64,000 nucleotides of DNA from the NCBI GenBank assembly GCA_018819515.1, contig JAHJPX010000013.1, positions 1 through 64,000 on the forward strand. Direction: 5' to 3'. Both the position numbers and the translations under genes were made by a program. Below the pieces are notes generated by a model that saw only the letters and a program-made list of their open reading frames with translations, ran no database searches and was not told the origin of the DNA. Within the stretch, counting starts at the first letter, position 1, and each line of letters begins with the position of its first letter. Of the stretch, positions 56,032 to 64,000 are shown piece after piece. This DNA comes from Gammaproteobacteria bacterium. Its GTDB lineage: Bacteria > Pseudomonadota > Gammaproteobacteria > Burkholderiales > Rhodocyclaceae.

Positions 56032-56387
56032 AGGGAATCATTCTGTTTGGCCACGGCTCGCGTACCGCCGAATACGTCAGGCCGTTCGAGCGCATCCGCG
56101 ACGCGATGGCGGTCCAGCAGCCGGACGCGGTGGTGGAGTTGGGCTTTCTGGAACTGACCCGGCCCAGCCTGGACGAGTCGATCGAGTGCCTGGTCGGGCG
56201 GGGCATCAACGAAATTGCCGTCGTGCCTGTATTCATCGGTCCGGGTCGCCACGTCCTGAAAGACCTGCCGCAACTGGCGGCGAATGCCATGGAGCGCCAT
56301 CCGGCCTTGAAAATTTCGCTGGCCGCGCCGGTCGGCGAAGCTCAGGAAGTCATTGACGCAATGGCAAAATTCGCGTTAAGTACCTAG
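56028..56387 (+). CDS. cbiX: Small CbiX-type sirohydrochlorin chelatase
   Basis: A 119-residue single-domain protein. The N-terminal IILFGHGSRTAEYVRPFERI contains the metal-binding histidine, and VVPVFIGPGRHVLKDLP the second. The small CbiX form works as a homodimer that inserts cobalt (or iron, nickel) into sirohydrochlorin. It starts with GTG after a strong AAGGAGA that lies inside the MFS gene. Cobalt versus iron role cannot be decided from the sequence. Confidence 0.9.
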   Translation: MKGIILFGHGSRTAEYVRPFERIRDAMAVQQPDAVVELGFLELTRPSLDESIECLVGRGINEIAVVPVFIGPGRHVLKDLPQLAANAMERHPALKISLAAPVGEAQEVIDAMAKFALST

Positions 56388-56417
56388 TTCCGGCATAAAT
56401 GTCGTGAATCGGTGGAC

Positions 56418-56445
56418 TTGAATTTATTGTATATCAGCATATACT
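56418..56445 (+). promoter_or_regulatory. Promoter of the RND efflux operon
   Basis: TTGAAT (56418-56423) and TATACT (56440-56445) are 16 bases apart. The predicted transcription start is only one or two bases before the ATG at 56454, which has no ribosome binding site, so the mRNA may be leaderless. Confidence 0.65.
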
Positions 56446-56453
56446 AATATTCA
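56419..56453. promoter_or_regulatory. 35-base imperfect palindromic operator
   Basis: TGAATTTATTGTATAT and ATATACTAATATTCA are inverted arms around CAGC; the arms match over nearly their whole length with a one-base offset. The element covers the -35, spacer and -10, a classic repressor position. ArsR- and TetR-type repressors bind sites of this size and AT-richness. Confidence 0.7.
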
Positions 56454-57482
56454 ATGAAGACCACGACGACCTTTCCATTCCCGACGGCCCCGACATTTCT
56501 CCGGGCCGTTGCCATTCTGGCCGCCGCGTTTCTGACGACGGCCCACGCCCAAACCCCGGGCACGGTGACCTTGCAACTGCGCGAGGTTGAACTCACGTAT
56601 CCCGCCGAAGCAGTGGTGGAGGCCGTCAAGCAGGCCACCATCGCCGCCCAGGTTCAGGGGCGCGTGGTGGAAGTGCGCGCCGATGCCGGACAGCGGGTAA
56701 AGAAGGGCGAACTGCTGATGCGCATCGATGCGCGCGAGTTCGCCGAGAATGCGGCTGCTGCGCAGGCGCAATACGTCCAAGCCAAGGCCAACTACGAACG
56801 CATGAAGAATCTCTACGCGCAAAAGTTCGTCAGCAGCGCCGCGCTCGACAAGGCCGAGGCCGACTACAAGGCCGCCGAAGCTGCGGCCGGCGCCAGCGGC
56901 GCGAGCTTTTCACACACCAACATCACGGCGCCCATGTCCGGCATTGTCGCGCAGCGCCTTACCGAGCTTGGCGAGATGGCCGCGCCGGGCAAGCCGCTGA
57001 TTACGGTCTACGACCCCAAGGGTCTGCGCGTCATCGTCAACATTCCCCAGTACAAGCTTGCCGAAATCAGGAAGGGCCTCAAGGCGAGGCTGGAGTTCCC
57101 GGAAACGGGCCAGTGGATCGACGCCGTCCGTGTCGAGATCCTGCCGACCGCCGATGCGCGCAGCCATACGGTGACGGCGCGGCTGTATTTGCCCGACAAT
57201 GTGCCGGGCGTAATTCCTGGCATGGCGGCGCGGGCCCACTTCGTGGTCGGCAGTGGCAAGAAGCTGACCGTGCCGCCGGCGGCTGTGTTGCGGCGGGGCG
57301 AGGTGACGGCGGTCTACGTGATCGACGCGCAGAATCAGCCGCGCCTGCGCCAGATCCGCCTGGGCGAAATCCTGGGCAACGGCGAAATCGAAATCCTGGC
57401 CGGCCTTTCCGGCGGCGAGCGCGTGAGCCTCGATCCGATCAGGACGGGGATCGAACTCAAGCGGCAGCCTGCGGCCCAATAG
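56454..57482 (+). CDS. RND efflux periplasmic adaptor (HlyD/AcrA family)
   Basis: A 342-residue protein with a signal peptide (cleavage near ATAHA-QTP, about residue 32). A biotinyl-lipoyl domain (QATIAAQVQGRVVEVRADAGQRVKKGELLMRID), an alpha-hairpin (about 100-150), its returning lipoyl half (NITAPMSGIVAQRLTELGEM) and a beta-barrel domain follow. It links the inner-membrane pump to an outer-membrane channel, which is not encoded next to it. Start 56454 has no Shine-Dalgarno; the signal peptide and promoter position support it. Confidence 0.92.
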   Translation: MKTTTTFPFPTAPTFLRAVAILAAAFLTTAHAQTPGTVTLQLREVELTYPAEAVVEAVKQATIAAQVQGRVVEVRADAGQRVKKGELLMRIDAREFAENAAAAQAQYVQAKANYERMKNLYAQKFVSSAALDKAEADYKAAEAAAGASGASFSHTNITAPMSGIVAQRLTELGEMAAPGKPLITVYDPKGLRVIVNIPQYKLAEIRKGLKARLEFPETGQWIDAVRVEILPTADARSHTVTARLYLPDNVPGVIPGMAARAHFVVGSGKKLTVPPAAVLRRGEVTAVYVIDAQNQPRLRQIRLGEILGNGEIEILAGLSGGERVSLDPIRTGIELKRQPAAQ

Positions 57483-57494
57483 GAGAACTCGTCC

Positions 57495-60400
57495 ATGGGT
57501 ATCTCCGGGCGCATCGCCGAGTACTTCCTGCGCAATTCCCTGACGCCGCTGATCGCGCTCATCGCGCTGCTGCTGGGCATTTTCGCGACCATGATTACGC
57601 CGCGCGAAGAAGAGCCGCAGATCAACGTCACCATGGCCAATGTCTTCGTGCCTTTCCCCGGCGCCTCGGCGAAGGACGTCGAATCGCTGGTGGCACGGCC
57701 AGCCGAGCAGGTGCTGTCGCGCATTGCCGGCATCGAACACGTCTACTCGGTGTCGCGTCCGGGCATGGCGGTCATCACCGTGCAGTACGTCGTCGGCGAA
57801 GATCCGATCCAGGCGCTGGTGCGCCTCTACGACACCATCAATTCGCACAAGGACTGGATTTCGCCCAATCTCGGTGTCGGCGATCCGATCATCAAGCCGA
57901 CCGGCATCGACGACGTGCCCATCGTCAGTCTGACATTGTGGAGCAGGGACCCCGCCGTTTCCGCTTTCCAGTTGCAGCAGGTCTCGCGAGCCATTGAAAT
58001 CGACCTCAAGCGCATCGTTGGAACGCGAGACGTGACCACCATCGGCGGACCGAACCACGTCGTGCGCGTCGCCATGAACGCCGACCGAATGAACGCCTAC
58101 GGCATCACAGCGCAGGACCTGCGTGCGGCGCTGCAGGTTTCCAACGCCTCGCAGCCTGCCGGCAGCATGGTGTCGGGCAACAAGGAACTGCTGGTGCAGA
58201 CCGGCACCTACATCGAGACCGCGGCCGACGTAAAACGTCTGGTGGTTGGCGTATACGACAAGAGGCCGGTATTCATGGCCGACGTGGCCGAGATCATCGA
58301 TGGCGCCGACCAGCCCAGTCGCTACGTCTGGCACGGCATGAAGGACGGCGAGTATCCGGCTGTTACGCTTTCCATTTCGAAGAAGCCGGGCGTCAATGCG
58401 GCCGATGTTGCCGACTCTGTCATACATCGCGCCGAAAGCCTCAAGGGCACGGTGATTCCCGAAGGCGTGGAATTCACCGTCACCCGCAACTATGGTGAAA
58501 CGGCGACCGAAAAGGCGCAGAAACTGATCGGAAAACTGATCTTCGCGACGGCCTTCGTCGTGCTGCTGGTTCTGTTCGCGCTCGGCAAGCGCGAGGCGGT
58601 GATCGTCGGCGCGGCGGTGACGCTGACGCTCGCGGCGACGCTGTTCGCATCCTGGGCTTGGGGGTTCACGCTCAACCGCGTGTCGCTGTTCGCCTTGATC
58701 TTCTCCATCGGCATCCTGGTTGACGACGCCATCGTGGTTGTGGAAAACATCCACCGCTGGAGCCAGCTCGAACCCGATAAACCGCTTTGGCAGATCATCC
58801 CCCACGCGGTGGACGAAGTCGGCGGTCCGACCATCCTGGCGACTTTTACCGTGATTGCCGCCCTGCTGCCGATGGCGTTCGTCACCGGCCTGATGGGGCC
58901 GTACATGAGCCCGATTCCGATCAACGCTTCGATGGGCATGTTCATCTCGCTGGCCATCGCCTTCGTGGTCACGCCCTGGCTGGCGCTGAAGCTGATGAAG
59001 CCGATGCATCACGGCCACGGCGAAGACAAGCTGCAAGGCAAGCTGGATCGCCTGTTCCGCAAAGTGCTGCCGCGCTTCCTCGATGAGCGTACCGGCAAGG
59101 CGATGCGGCGCAAACTGTGGATCGGCGTCGTGATCGCCATTCTCGCCTCGGTATCGCTGGGCATGTTCAAGCTGGTGGTGCTGAAGATGCTGCCCTTCGA
59201 CAACAAGAGCGAATTTCAGATCATCCTCGACATGCCGGTCGGCACGCCGGTCGAAGAGACGGCGAGCGTGCTGCACGAGATTTCGGCGGAGATCGCAAAG
59301 GTGCCCGAGATCCAGAACTATCAGGCCTATGCCGGCACCGCCAGCCCGATCAACTTCAATGGACTCGTCCGGCAGTATTACCTGCGAGCCAATCCGGAAA
59401 TGGGTGACATTCAGGTCAATCTGGTCGGCAAGCACGAACGCGACCGCCAGAGCCACGAAGTGGCTGCCGGGGTGCGTGACCGCGTCATGGCCATCGCCAA
59501 GGCGGCGGGCGGTAACGCCAAGGTGGTGGAAGTACCGCCCGGCCCGCCGGTGCTGTCGCCGATCGTCGCCGAGGTCTATGGTCCGGACTACCCCGGCCAG
59601 ATCGAGACCGCCAGGAAGATTCGCGCAGCCTTCGAGGGCACGGCGGACATCCTCGGTGTCGATGACTCTGTGGACGCCGATGCGCCCAAGGTGGTGCTGC
59701 GCGTCAATCAGGCCAAGGCCGCGCTGCTGGGCGTTTCCCAGAGCGACGTGGTGACGACGGTGCGCATGGGCCTCACCGGAGAGGATGTAACGCCGATGCA
59801 CGACGGCGAAGCAAAGTATGAAATTCCCGTGCGCATCACGCTCCCGGCGGAACGCCAGTCCAGCCTCGACCAGTTGCTGAAGCTGAAGGTGCGCGGTCGC
59901 GAGGGCAATCTGGTGCCGATCTCGGAAGTCGTCGAAGCGAAAAAGACGCTGCGCGAAAAGGTCATCTATCACAAGGACCTGCTACCGGTCGTCTACGTCG
60001 TCGGCGACATGGGCGGCAAGCTCGATTCGCCGCTGTACGGCATGTTCGACATCCGCTCGAAGTTGCCGGACGGCCTGGGCGAGTACTTCATCAAGCAGCC
60101 GAAGGACCCCTACGCAAACTACGCCATCAAGTGGGACGGCGAATGGCAGGTGACGTACGAAACCTTCCGCGACATGGGCGCCGCCTACGCGGTCGGCCTG
60201 ATCCTGATCTACCTGCTGGTGGTCGCACAGTTCAAGAGCTACCTGGTGCCGCTGATCATCATGGCGCCGATCCCGCTCACCATCATCGGCGTCATGCCCG
60301 GCCACGCGCTGCTCGGCCAGCAATTCACTGCGACCTCGATGATCGGCATGATCGCCCTGGCCGGCATTATCGTGCGCAACTCCATCCTGCTGGTCGACTT

Positions 60401-60659
60401 CATCAACGAGCAGGTCGCCGACGGCATGGAGTTCGCCGAGGCAGTGATCCAGTCGGCGGCGATCCGCGCCAAGCCGATCGCGCTTACGGGCCTGGCCGCA
60501 ATGCTGGGCGCGCTGTTCATTCTGGATGACCCGATCTTCTCCGGGCTGGCCATCAGCCTGATCTTCGGTATTCTCGTTTCCACCGTGCTGACGCTGGTGG
60601 TGATTCCCGTCCTCTACTACGCGGCTATGAAGAACCGCATTCACGGAGTGAAGCCATGA
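57495..60659 (+). CDS. RND family efflux transporter, inner-membrane pump
   Basis: A 1054-residue protein with 12 predicted helices and two large periplasmic loops. TM1 is LIALIALLLGIFATMITPREEEP; the proton-relay aspartates are in LIFSIGILVDDAIVVVENIHRW. The N-terminal REEEPQI resembles the metal or small-molecule RND groups rather than AcrB-type drug pumps; the substrate is unknown. AGGAGA precedes the start, 12 bases after the adaptor gene. The stop overlaps the DUF2892 start (ATGA). Confidence 0.93.
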   Translation: MGISGRIAEYFLRNSLTPLIALIALLLGIFATMITPREEEPQINVTMANVFVPFPGASAKDVESLVARPAEQVLSRIAGIEHVYSVSRPGMAVITVQYVVGEDPIQALVRLYDTINSHKDWISPNLGVGDPIIKPTGIDDVPIVSLTLWSRDPAVSAFQLQQVSRAIEIDLKRIVGTRDVTTIGGPNHVVRVAMNADRMNAYGITAQDLRAALQVSNASQPAGSMVSGNKELLVQTGTYIETAADVKRLVVGVYDKRPVFMADVAEIIDGADQPSRYVWHGMKDGEYPAVTLSISKKPGVNAADVADSVIHRAESLKGTVIPEGVEFTVTRNYGETATEKAQKLIGKLIFATAFVVLLVLFALGKREAVIVGAAVTLTLAATLFASWAWGFTLNRVSLFALIFSIGILVDDAIVVVENIHRWSQLEPDKPLWQIIPHAVDEVGGPTILATFTVIAALLPMAFVTGLMGPYMSPIPINASMGMFISLAIAFVVTPWLALKLMKPMHHGHGEDKLQGKLDRLFRKVLPRFLDERTGKAMRRKLWIGVVIAILASVSLGMFKLVVLKMLPFDNKSEFQIILDMPVGTPVEETASVLHEISAEIAKVPEIQNYQAYAGTASPINFNGLVRQYYLRANPEMGDIQVNLVGKHERDRQSHEVAAGVRDRVMAIAKAAGGNAKVVEVPPGPPVLSPIVAEVYGPDYPGQIETARKIRAAFEGTADILGVDDSVDADAPKVVLRVNQAKAALLGVSQSDVVTTVRMGLTGEDVTPMHDGEAKYEIPVRITLPAERQSSLDQLLKLKVRGREGNLVPISEVVEAKKTLREKVIYHKDLLPVVYVVGDMGGKLDSPLYGMFDIRSKLPDGLGEYFIKQPKDPYANYAIKWDGEWQVTYETFRDMGAAYAVGLILIYLLVVAQFKSYLVPLIIMAPIPLTIIGVMPGHALLGQQFTATSMIGMIALAGIIVRNSILLVDFINEQVADGMEFAEAVIQSAAIRAKPIALTGLAAMLGALFILDDPIFSGLAISLIFGILVSTVLTLVVIPVLYYAAMKNRIHGVKP

Positions 60660-60880
60660 CCATCAACCGCATCGTCCGCATCGTCGCGGGCTTCTTCATC
60701 ATGCTGTCGCTGGGCCTCGCCCATTTCACCGGCCAGGCCGATCTCTCCCAGCTCTCCTGGCTGTGGTTCACGGCCTTCGTCGGCGCCAACCTCTTCCAGA
60801 GCGGCTTTACCAAGTTCTGCCCGATGGACAGCGTCCTCAAGAAGCTGGGCGTACCGGAGAACGAACGCGGCGGCTGCTGA
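60656..60880 (+). CDS. DUF2892 small membrane protein
   Basis: A 74-residue protein with two hydrophobic segments (IVRIVAGFFIMLSLGLAHF and WLWFTAFVGANLFQSGF) and the C-terminal pattern FTKFCPMDSVLKKLG containing a conserved cysteine, typical of DUF2892/YgaP-type membrane domains often linked to sulfur or rhodanese functions. Translationally coupled to the RND pump. Confidence 0.88.
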   Translation: MTINRIVRIVAGFFIMLSLGLAHFTGQADLSQLSWLWFTAFVGANLFQSGFTKFCPMDSVLKKLGVPENERGGC

Positions 60881-60920
60881 GCCTATAATCACGGCTCTTC
60901 AACCAACTTAGGAAAGAGCC

Positions 60921-61535
60921 ATGACCACTGCCGCCTCCGGGCGCTATGCCCGTGCCATCGCCCTGTTCGATGCCGCCAATGCCGAAGACCCCCGCATGGA
61001 CCAGGGGCCTGACGGCAAGGATGTTCCCTACGAGCTGCTTTACGCGCAGCGCATGACCGACATGATCGACCGCTTCGCCCCGGATGCCTCCGAGGCGGCG
61101 AAGCTGGCGGTGCGCGCCCAGCACATCCAGCGCTGGAAGACGCCGCGCGATTCCTACCCGATGGATCGCACCGGCTATCTGCAATGGCGCACCGGCCTCT
61201 ACAAGTTCCACGCCGAAACTGCCGGCCGGCTGATGAAGGAAGCCGGCTACGACGACGAAACCATCGACAAGGTCAAGACCGCGGTCGGCAAGAAGGGCCT
61301 CAAGGTCAATCCAGACACCCAGCTGCTGGAAGACATTGCCGACCTCGTCTTCATCGAACACTACATGCTCGGCTTCGCCGGCAAGAAGCCGGACTACAGC
61401 GAAGACAAGTGGCTCGACATCATTCGCAAGACGTGGAAGAAGATGTCGTCAGCAGCCCAGGAATTCGCGCTCGCCGGCAAGATCAAGCTGCCCGAGCCGC
61501 TGGTGCCGTTGATCGTCAAGGCGGTTTCCGGCTAG
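60921..61535 (+). CDS. DUF4202 family protein
   Basis: A 204-residue soluble protein. Histidine and acidic residues are clustered in AVRAQHIQRWKTPRDSYPMDR, LYKFHAETAGRLMKEAGY and LEDIADLVFIEHYM, a helical pattern compatible with an HD-like metal-binding fold. No experimentally known function. AGGAAAG lies upstream; a TATAAT at 60884-60889 could be its -10 box, though no good -35 is seen. Ends nine bases before the diguanylate cyclase gene. Confidence 0.85.
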   Translation: MTTAASGRYARAIALFDAANAEDPRMDQGPDGKDVPYELLYAQRMTDMIDRFAPDASEAAKLAVRAQHIQRWKTPRDSYPMDRTGYLQWRTGLYKFHAETAGRLMKEAGYDDETIDKVKTAVGKKGLKVNPDTQLLEDIADLVFIEHYMLGFAGKKPDYSEDKWLDIIRKTWKKMSSAAQEFALAGKIKLPEPLVPLIVKAVSG

Positions 61536-61544
61536 CCTGCCACC

Positions 61545-63821
61545 ATGGACGCCGGCACCGTCGGCCCTTCAGACCTGGACGGGGATGATTCCATCCCGGC
61601 CACGAAATTGCCCGAAGGGGTTGGCGGCCACACGAATTCCGGTTTGGAGGGTAGTTCCGCGCTTCTGGAATTGCGGGCGATTCTCGAAAACGCCACCGTC
61701 GGTATCCTGTTCTCCAAGAATCGGCGGATCGTCCGCGCCAACCCGCTCTGCGCGCAGATGTTCGGCTACGCGCCGGACGAGATGACCGGCTTGACGGGCC
61801 GCAGCCTTTATCCCACCGACGGGATCTACGAATCGGTGGGCCGCGAGGCGGGCCCGGCGCTGGCGGCCGGAAAGCCATTCCGTGCCGAACTCGACATGGC
61901 GCGCAAGGACGGCAGCACCTTCCGCTGCCGCCTTTCGGCCAAGTCGGTCAATCCACAACGCCCGCAGTCCGGCACCATCTGGATCATGGAAGACGTTACC
62001 GACGAATTCCAGACCGAGATGCTGGTGCGCAACGCCCTGGCCGAACACCAGATGATCTTCGACAACGCGGCCGTCGGCATCATGTACGTGCGGGATCGGG
62101 TGGTGGTGCGCTGCAACCGGAAGCTTGAGGGCATCTTTGGTTATGGGCCGGGAGAGATGCTCGGTTTGTCAGCGCGCCAACTGCATCCCAGCCAGGAGTC
62201 GTACGACGATCTGGGCCGCCGAGCCCGCGAGCCGATAATGCGTGGTGAAGTGTTCTCGACGGAGTCGGGCGCGCGACGCAAGGACGGTAGCGATTTCTGG
62301 GTGCGCATCACCGGCCATCAGGCGCCCAATGCCGGCGACAGTTTCGACGTCATCTGGATCTTCGAGGACGTGACGAAGCGGCGCGAGGTGGAGGAAGCGC
62401 TGCTGCGGGCCAAGGACGAGCTCGAACAGCGCGTGCTCGAACGGACCAACGAGCTGACCGCCACCAACCAGCAGTTGCAAAAAGAGATATTCGAGCGCGT
62501 CCAGGCCGAGCAGCGAATCTGGCACGTCGCGCACCATGATGCCCTGACCGGCCTGCCGAATCGCACGCTGCTGCATGACCGGCTCGATCAGGCGTTGGCG
62601 CAGGCGCTGCGCGACAACCATCGGGTCGGGGTGATGTTTCTCGACCTGGATCGCTTCAAGGGCATCAACGACAGCCTCGGTCACGCCGTCGGCGACGAAC
62701 TGCTCAAACAGGTCGCGGCGCGTATCGGCCGTGCCGTGCGCGCCGTGGATACGGTGTCGAGGCTGGGTGGCGACGAGTTCATCGTCATCCTGCGCGAACT
62801 GGCGGGCCCCGACGATGCCGTACTGGTGGCGGAGAAGATCATCCAGTCGCTGGCGATTCCGGTTGATGCGCTGGGCCACGATCTGCGCGTCACGCCGTCG
62901 ATCGGCATCAGCATCTATCCGGACGACGGCTTCGAGGCCTTGCAGTTGATGAAGAACGCCGATACGGCGATGTATCACGCCAAATCCAGCGGCCGCAACA
63001 ACTTCCAGTTCTTTGCCCCGCGGATGAACGAGGAGGCAACGCGCTTCTTCCGGCTCGAGCACCAGCTTCGCCATGCGCTCGAAGCCGGCGAGTTGCTGCT
63101 GCATTACCAGCCGCAGGTCCGGCTTACCGAAAGGGCGGTCTGTGGCGTCGAGGCCCTGGTGCGCTGGCAGCATCCGGAATCGGGGCTGATGCCGCCGGCC
63201 GAGTTCATACCGGTTGCCGAAGAGACCGGCCTGATCGTGCCGCTCGGCGAATGGGTGCTGGGCGAAGCCCTGCGGCAAAACCGGCTTTGGCAGGAGGCCG
63301 GCTACCCGCAACTGCCGATGTCGGTCAACCTTTCGCCACGACAGTTCCGGCAACGGGGATTGGTCGACATGGTTCGTCGCACGCTGGCCGACACCGGCCA
63401 GCCGTCGAGGCTGCTGGAACTCGAGATCACCGAGTCGTCGCTGATGCACGACGTCGACGAGGCGCTCGACACGCTGCGGGAGCTGTCGGGCATGGGGGTG
63501 CGCCTGTCGATCGACGACTTCGGCATCGGCTATTCCAGCCTGAACCACCTGAAGCGCTTCCCCGTGCACCGGCTGAAGATCGATCGCAGCTTCGTCGACG
63601 ACCTTGGCGCGGACTGGGATGACGCGGCCATCGTTTCGGCGATCGTCAGCCTGGCCCGGGCGCTGAATCTGGAGACCCTCGCCGAAGGCGTCGAAACGAA
63701 GGCGCAAGTGCAGCTTCTGCTCAGCTACGGCTGCACGCGCTTCCAGGGCAACTACTTTTCTACGCCCTTGCCGGCCGGCGCGGCGGACAAGCTGTTCCGC
63801 AAGCCGACGGCGCCGGTCTAG
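61545..63821 (+). CDS. PAS-PAS-GGDEF-EAL cyclic-di-GMP enzyme
   Basis: A 758-residue cytoplasmic protein with no membrane helix. PAS domains lie at about 40-150 and 165-285, a coiled coil at 285-325, the GGDEF domain at 325-490 and the EAL domain at 500-750. The cyclase motif GGDEF (408-412) is intact, with an inhibitory RxxD site at 399-402. The phosphodiesterase residues in [19 protein letters not shown] and LAEGVET are also intact. It could make or break cyclic-di-GMP depending on PAS ligands. No clear Shine-Dalgarno precedes ATG 61545. Confidence 0.93.
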   Translation: MDAGTVGPSDLDGDDSIPATKLPEGVGGHTNSGLEGSSALLELRAILENATVGILFSKNRRIVRANPLCAQMFGYAPDEMTGLTGRSLYPTDGIYESVGREAGPALAAGKPFRAELDMARKDGSTFRCRLSAKSVNPQRPQSGTIWIMEDVTDEFQTEMLVRNALAEHQMIFDNAAVGIMYVRDRVVVRCNRKLEGIFGYGPGEMLGLSARQLHPSQESYDDLGRRAREPIMRGEVFSTESGARRKDGSDFWVRITGHQAPNAGDSFDVIWIFEDVTKRREVEEALLRAKDELEQRVLERTNELTATNQQLQKEIFERVQAEQRIWHVAHHDALTGLPNRTLLHDRLDQALAQALRDNHRVGVMFLDLDRFKGINDSLGHAVGDELLKQVAARIGRAVRAVDTVSRLGGDEFIVILRELAGPDDAVLVAEKIIQSLAIPVDALGHDLRVTPSIGISIYPDDGFEALQLMKNADTAMYHAKSSGRNNFQFFAPRMNEEATRFFRLEHQLRHALEAGELLLHYQPQVRLTERAVCGVEALVRWQHPESGLMPPAEFIPVAEETGLIVPLGEWVLGEALRQNRLWQEAGYPQLPMSVNLSPRQFRQRGLVDMVRRTLADTGQPSRLLELEITESSLMHDVDEALDTLRELSGMGVRLSIDDFGIGYSSLNHLKRFPVHRLKIDRSFVDDLGADWDDAAIVSAIVSLARALNLETLAEGVETKAQVQLLLSYGCTRFQGNYFSTPLPAGAADKLFRKPTAPV

Positions 63822-64000
63822 CCGGGCAGGCCGGACTCCGCCCAGAGCGCCCGGCCGAAGGCCTTCCAGACCGGACCACCGTGGGTCTCGATATCTTCGC
63901 CGGCGCTTTCCGCCATCACGGTCAGCATCAACTGCGCGAGGCCGAAAAGCTCCACCTTGGCGCGGTGCGTCGGCGTGTCGCCACGGCTGACTTTTTCCCC
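63818..64000 (-). CDS. C-terminal end of an unknown protein (partial)
   Basis: A minus-strand frame is open from the right edge to TAG at 63818-63820 (60 codons), ending [17 protein letters not shown]. No family was recognised. Its visible start, KVSRGDTP, is a dispersed repeat translated in frame. If the real start is instead the GTG or ATG inside the window (VELFGLAQ or MLTVMAE), the repeat would lie upstream and the gene would be very short. Confidence 0.55.
   Translation of the reverse strand, partial: GEKVSRGDTPTHRAKVELFGLAQLMLTVMAESAGEDIETHGGPVWKAFGRALWAESGLPG
63972..63997 (+). repeat. Dispersed repeat, copy 13
   Basis: Core 63972-63991 with one mismatch, then TTTTT. It is co-directional (GTCAGCC first) with the minus-strand partial frame that it opens. 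Confidence 0.88.

Noticed and set aside
56910..59972. Very long open frame antisense to the RND genes.
   Set aside because: It mirrors the GC-rich codon bias of the real genes; the sense frames encode clear efflux proteins.
1..64000. tRNA, rRNA, insertion sequences, phage or integrase genes.
   Set aside because: None was recognised on either strand by reading; a dedicated tRNA and IS search was not possible here.

Overview
The window is a GC-rich chromosomal segment of a betaproteobacterium. The ribosomal operon order, the PP0621-pilS-pilR-ampD neighbourhood, cysteine-rich ribosomal protein S4 and lutABC-type genes fit the Rhodocyclales best. That placement is an inference from gene order and protein style, not from a database search. 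No rRNA, tRNA, CRISPR array, insertion sequence or prophage gene was seen.

Layout. (1) 1-14500: the end of tuf, then the complete S10, spc and alpha ribosomal operons (rpsJ to rplQ, with secY, infA, rpmJ and rpoA). Good sigma70-type promoters lie before rplN and rpsM, and a clear intrinsic terminator follows rplQ. (2) 14.6-21 kb: an Atm1-like ABC exporter, a YciA-like thioesterase, a PP0621-type zinc protein, the PilS/PilR two-component pair and AmpD. A 545-bp leader region follows, then a histone H1-like lysine/alanine-repeat protein. (3) 22-29.6 kb: a PLP aminotransferase and GTP-type PEP carboxykinase, divergent from a malic enzyme-phosphotransacetylase fusion, a patatin-like phospholipase and PbpG. 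(4) 29.6-34.2 kb: an IclR regulator divergent from lutA-lutB-(D-2-hydroxyacid dehydrogenase)-lutC, a lactate or 2-hydroxyacid oxidation operon. (5) 34.2-54.7 kb: a dense ion-homeostasis and osmotic-stress region. It holds MscS, a CPA1 antiporter, a P-type cation ATPase, a Kef-type K+ exporter, a GH15 enzyme, OtsB, a membrane-anchored OtsA, a DUF3124 protein, a universal stress protein, an NhaD-like antiporter with NhaR, a DUF475 membrane protein, HtpX, carbonic anhydrase, a CPA2 antiporter and a Ca2+/cation antiporter. (6) 54.7-64 kb: an MFS permease overlapping a small CbiX, a two-gene RND efflux operon with a DUF2892 protein, a DUF4202 protein, a PAS-PAS-GGDEF-EAL protein and the end of an unknown gene.

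The most unusual signal is a dispersed repeat, with a 20-bp core GGCGTATCGCCACGGCTGAC normally followed by TTTT. I count 13 recognisable copies between 14.5 kb and the right edge and none in the ribosomal operons. Nine of the 13 point the same way relative to the gene they touch, and most of those begin at or just after a stop codon. Two sites carry an inverted partner and can form long hairpins. Several copies lie inside reading frames: the P-type ATPase, LutB, the GH15 enzyme, the NhaD tail, HtpX's last codons and stop, and the aminotransferase start codon. It behaves like a REP/MITE-like or uptake-sequence-like family that has been domesticated into genes.

How the genes work together. The minus-strand run from the stress protein (47.2 kb) down to the P-type ATPase (36.9 kb) looks like one long transcription unit. 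It would join trehalose synthesis to K+/cation export, and it is flanked on both sides by further antiporters. This suggests a locus for salt, pH and osmotic stress.
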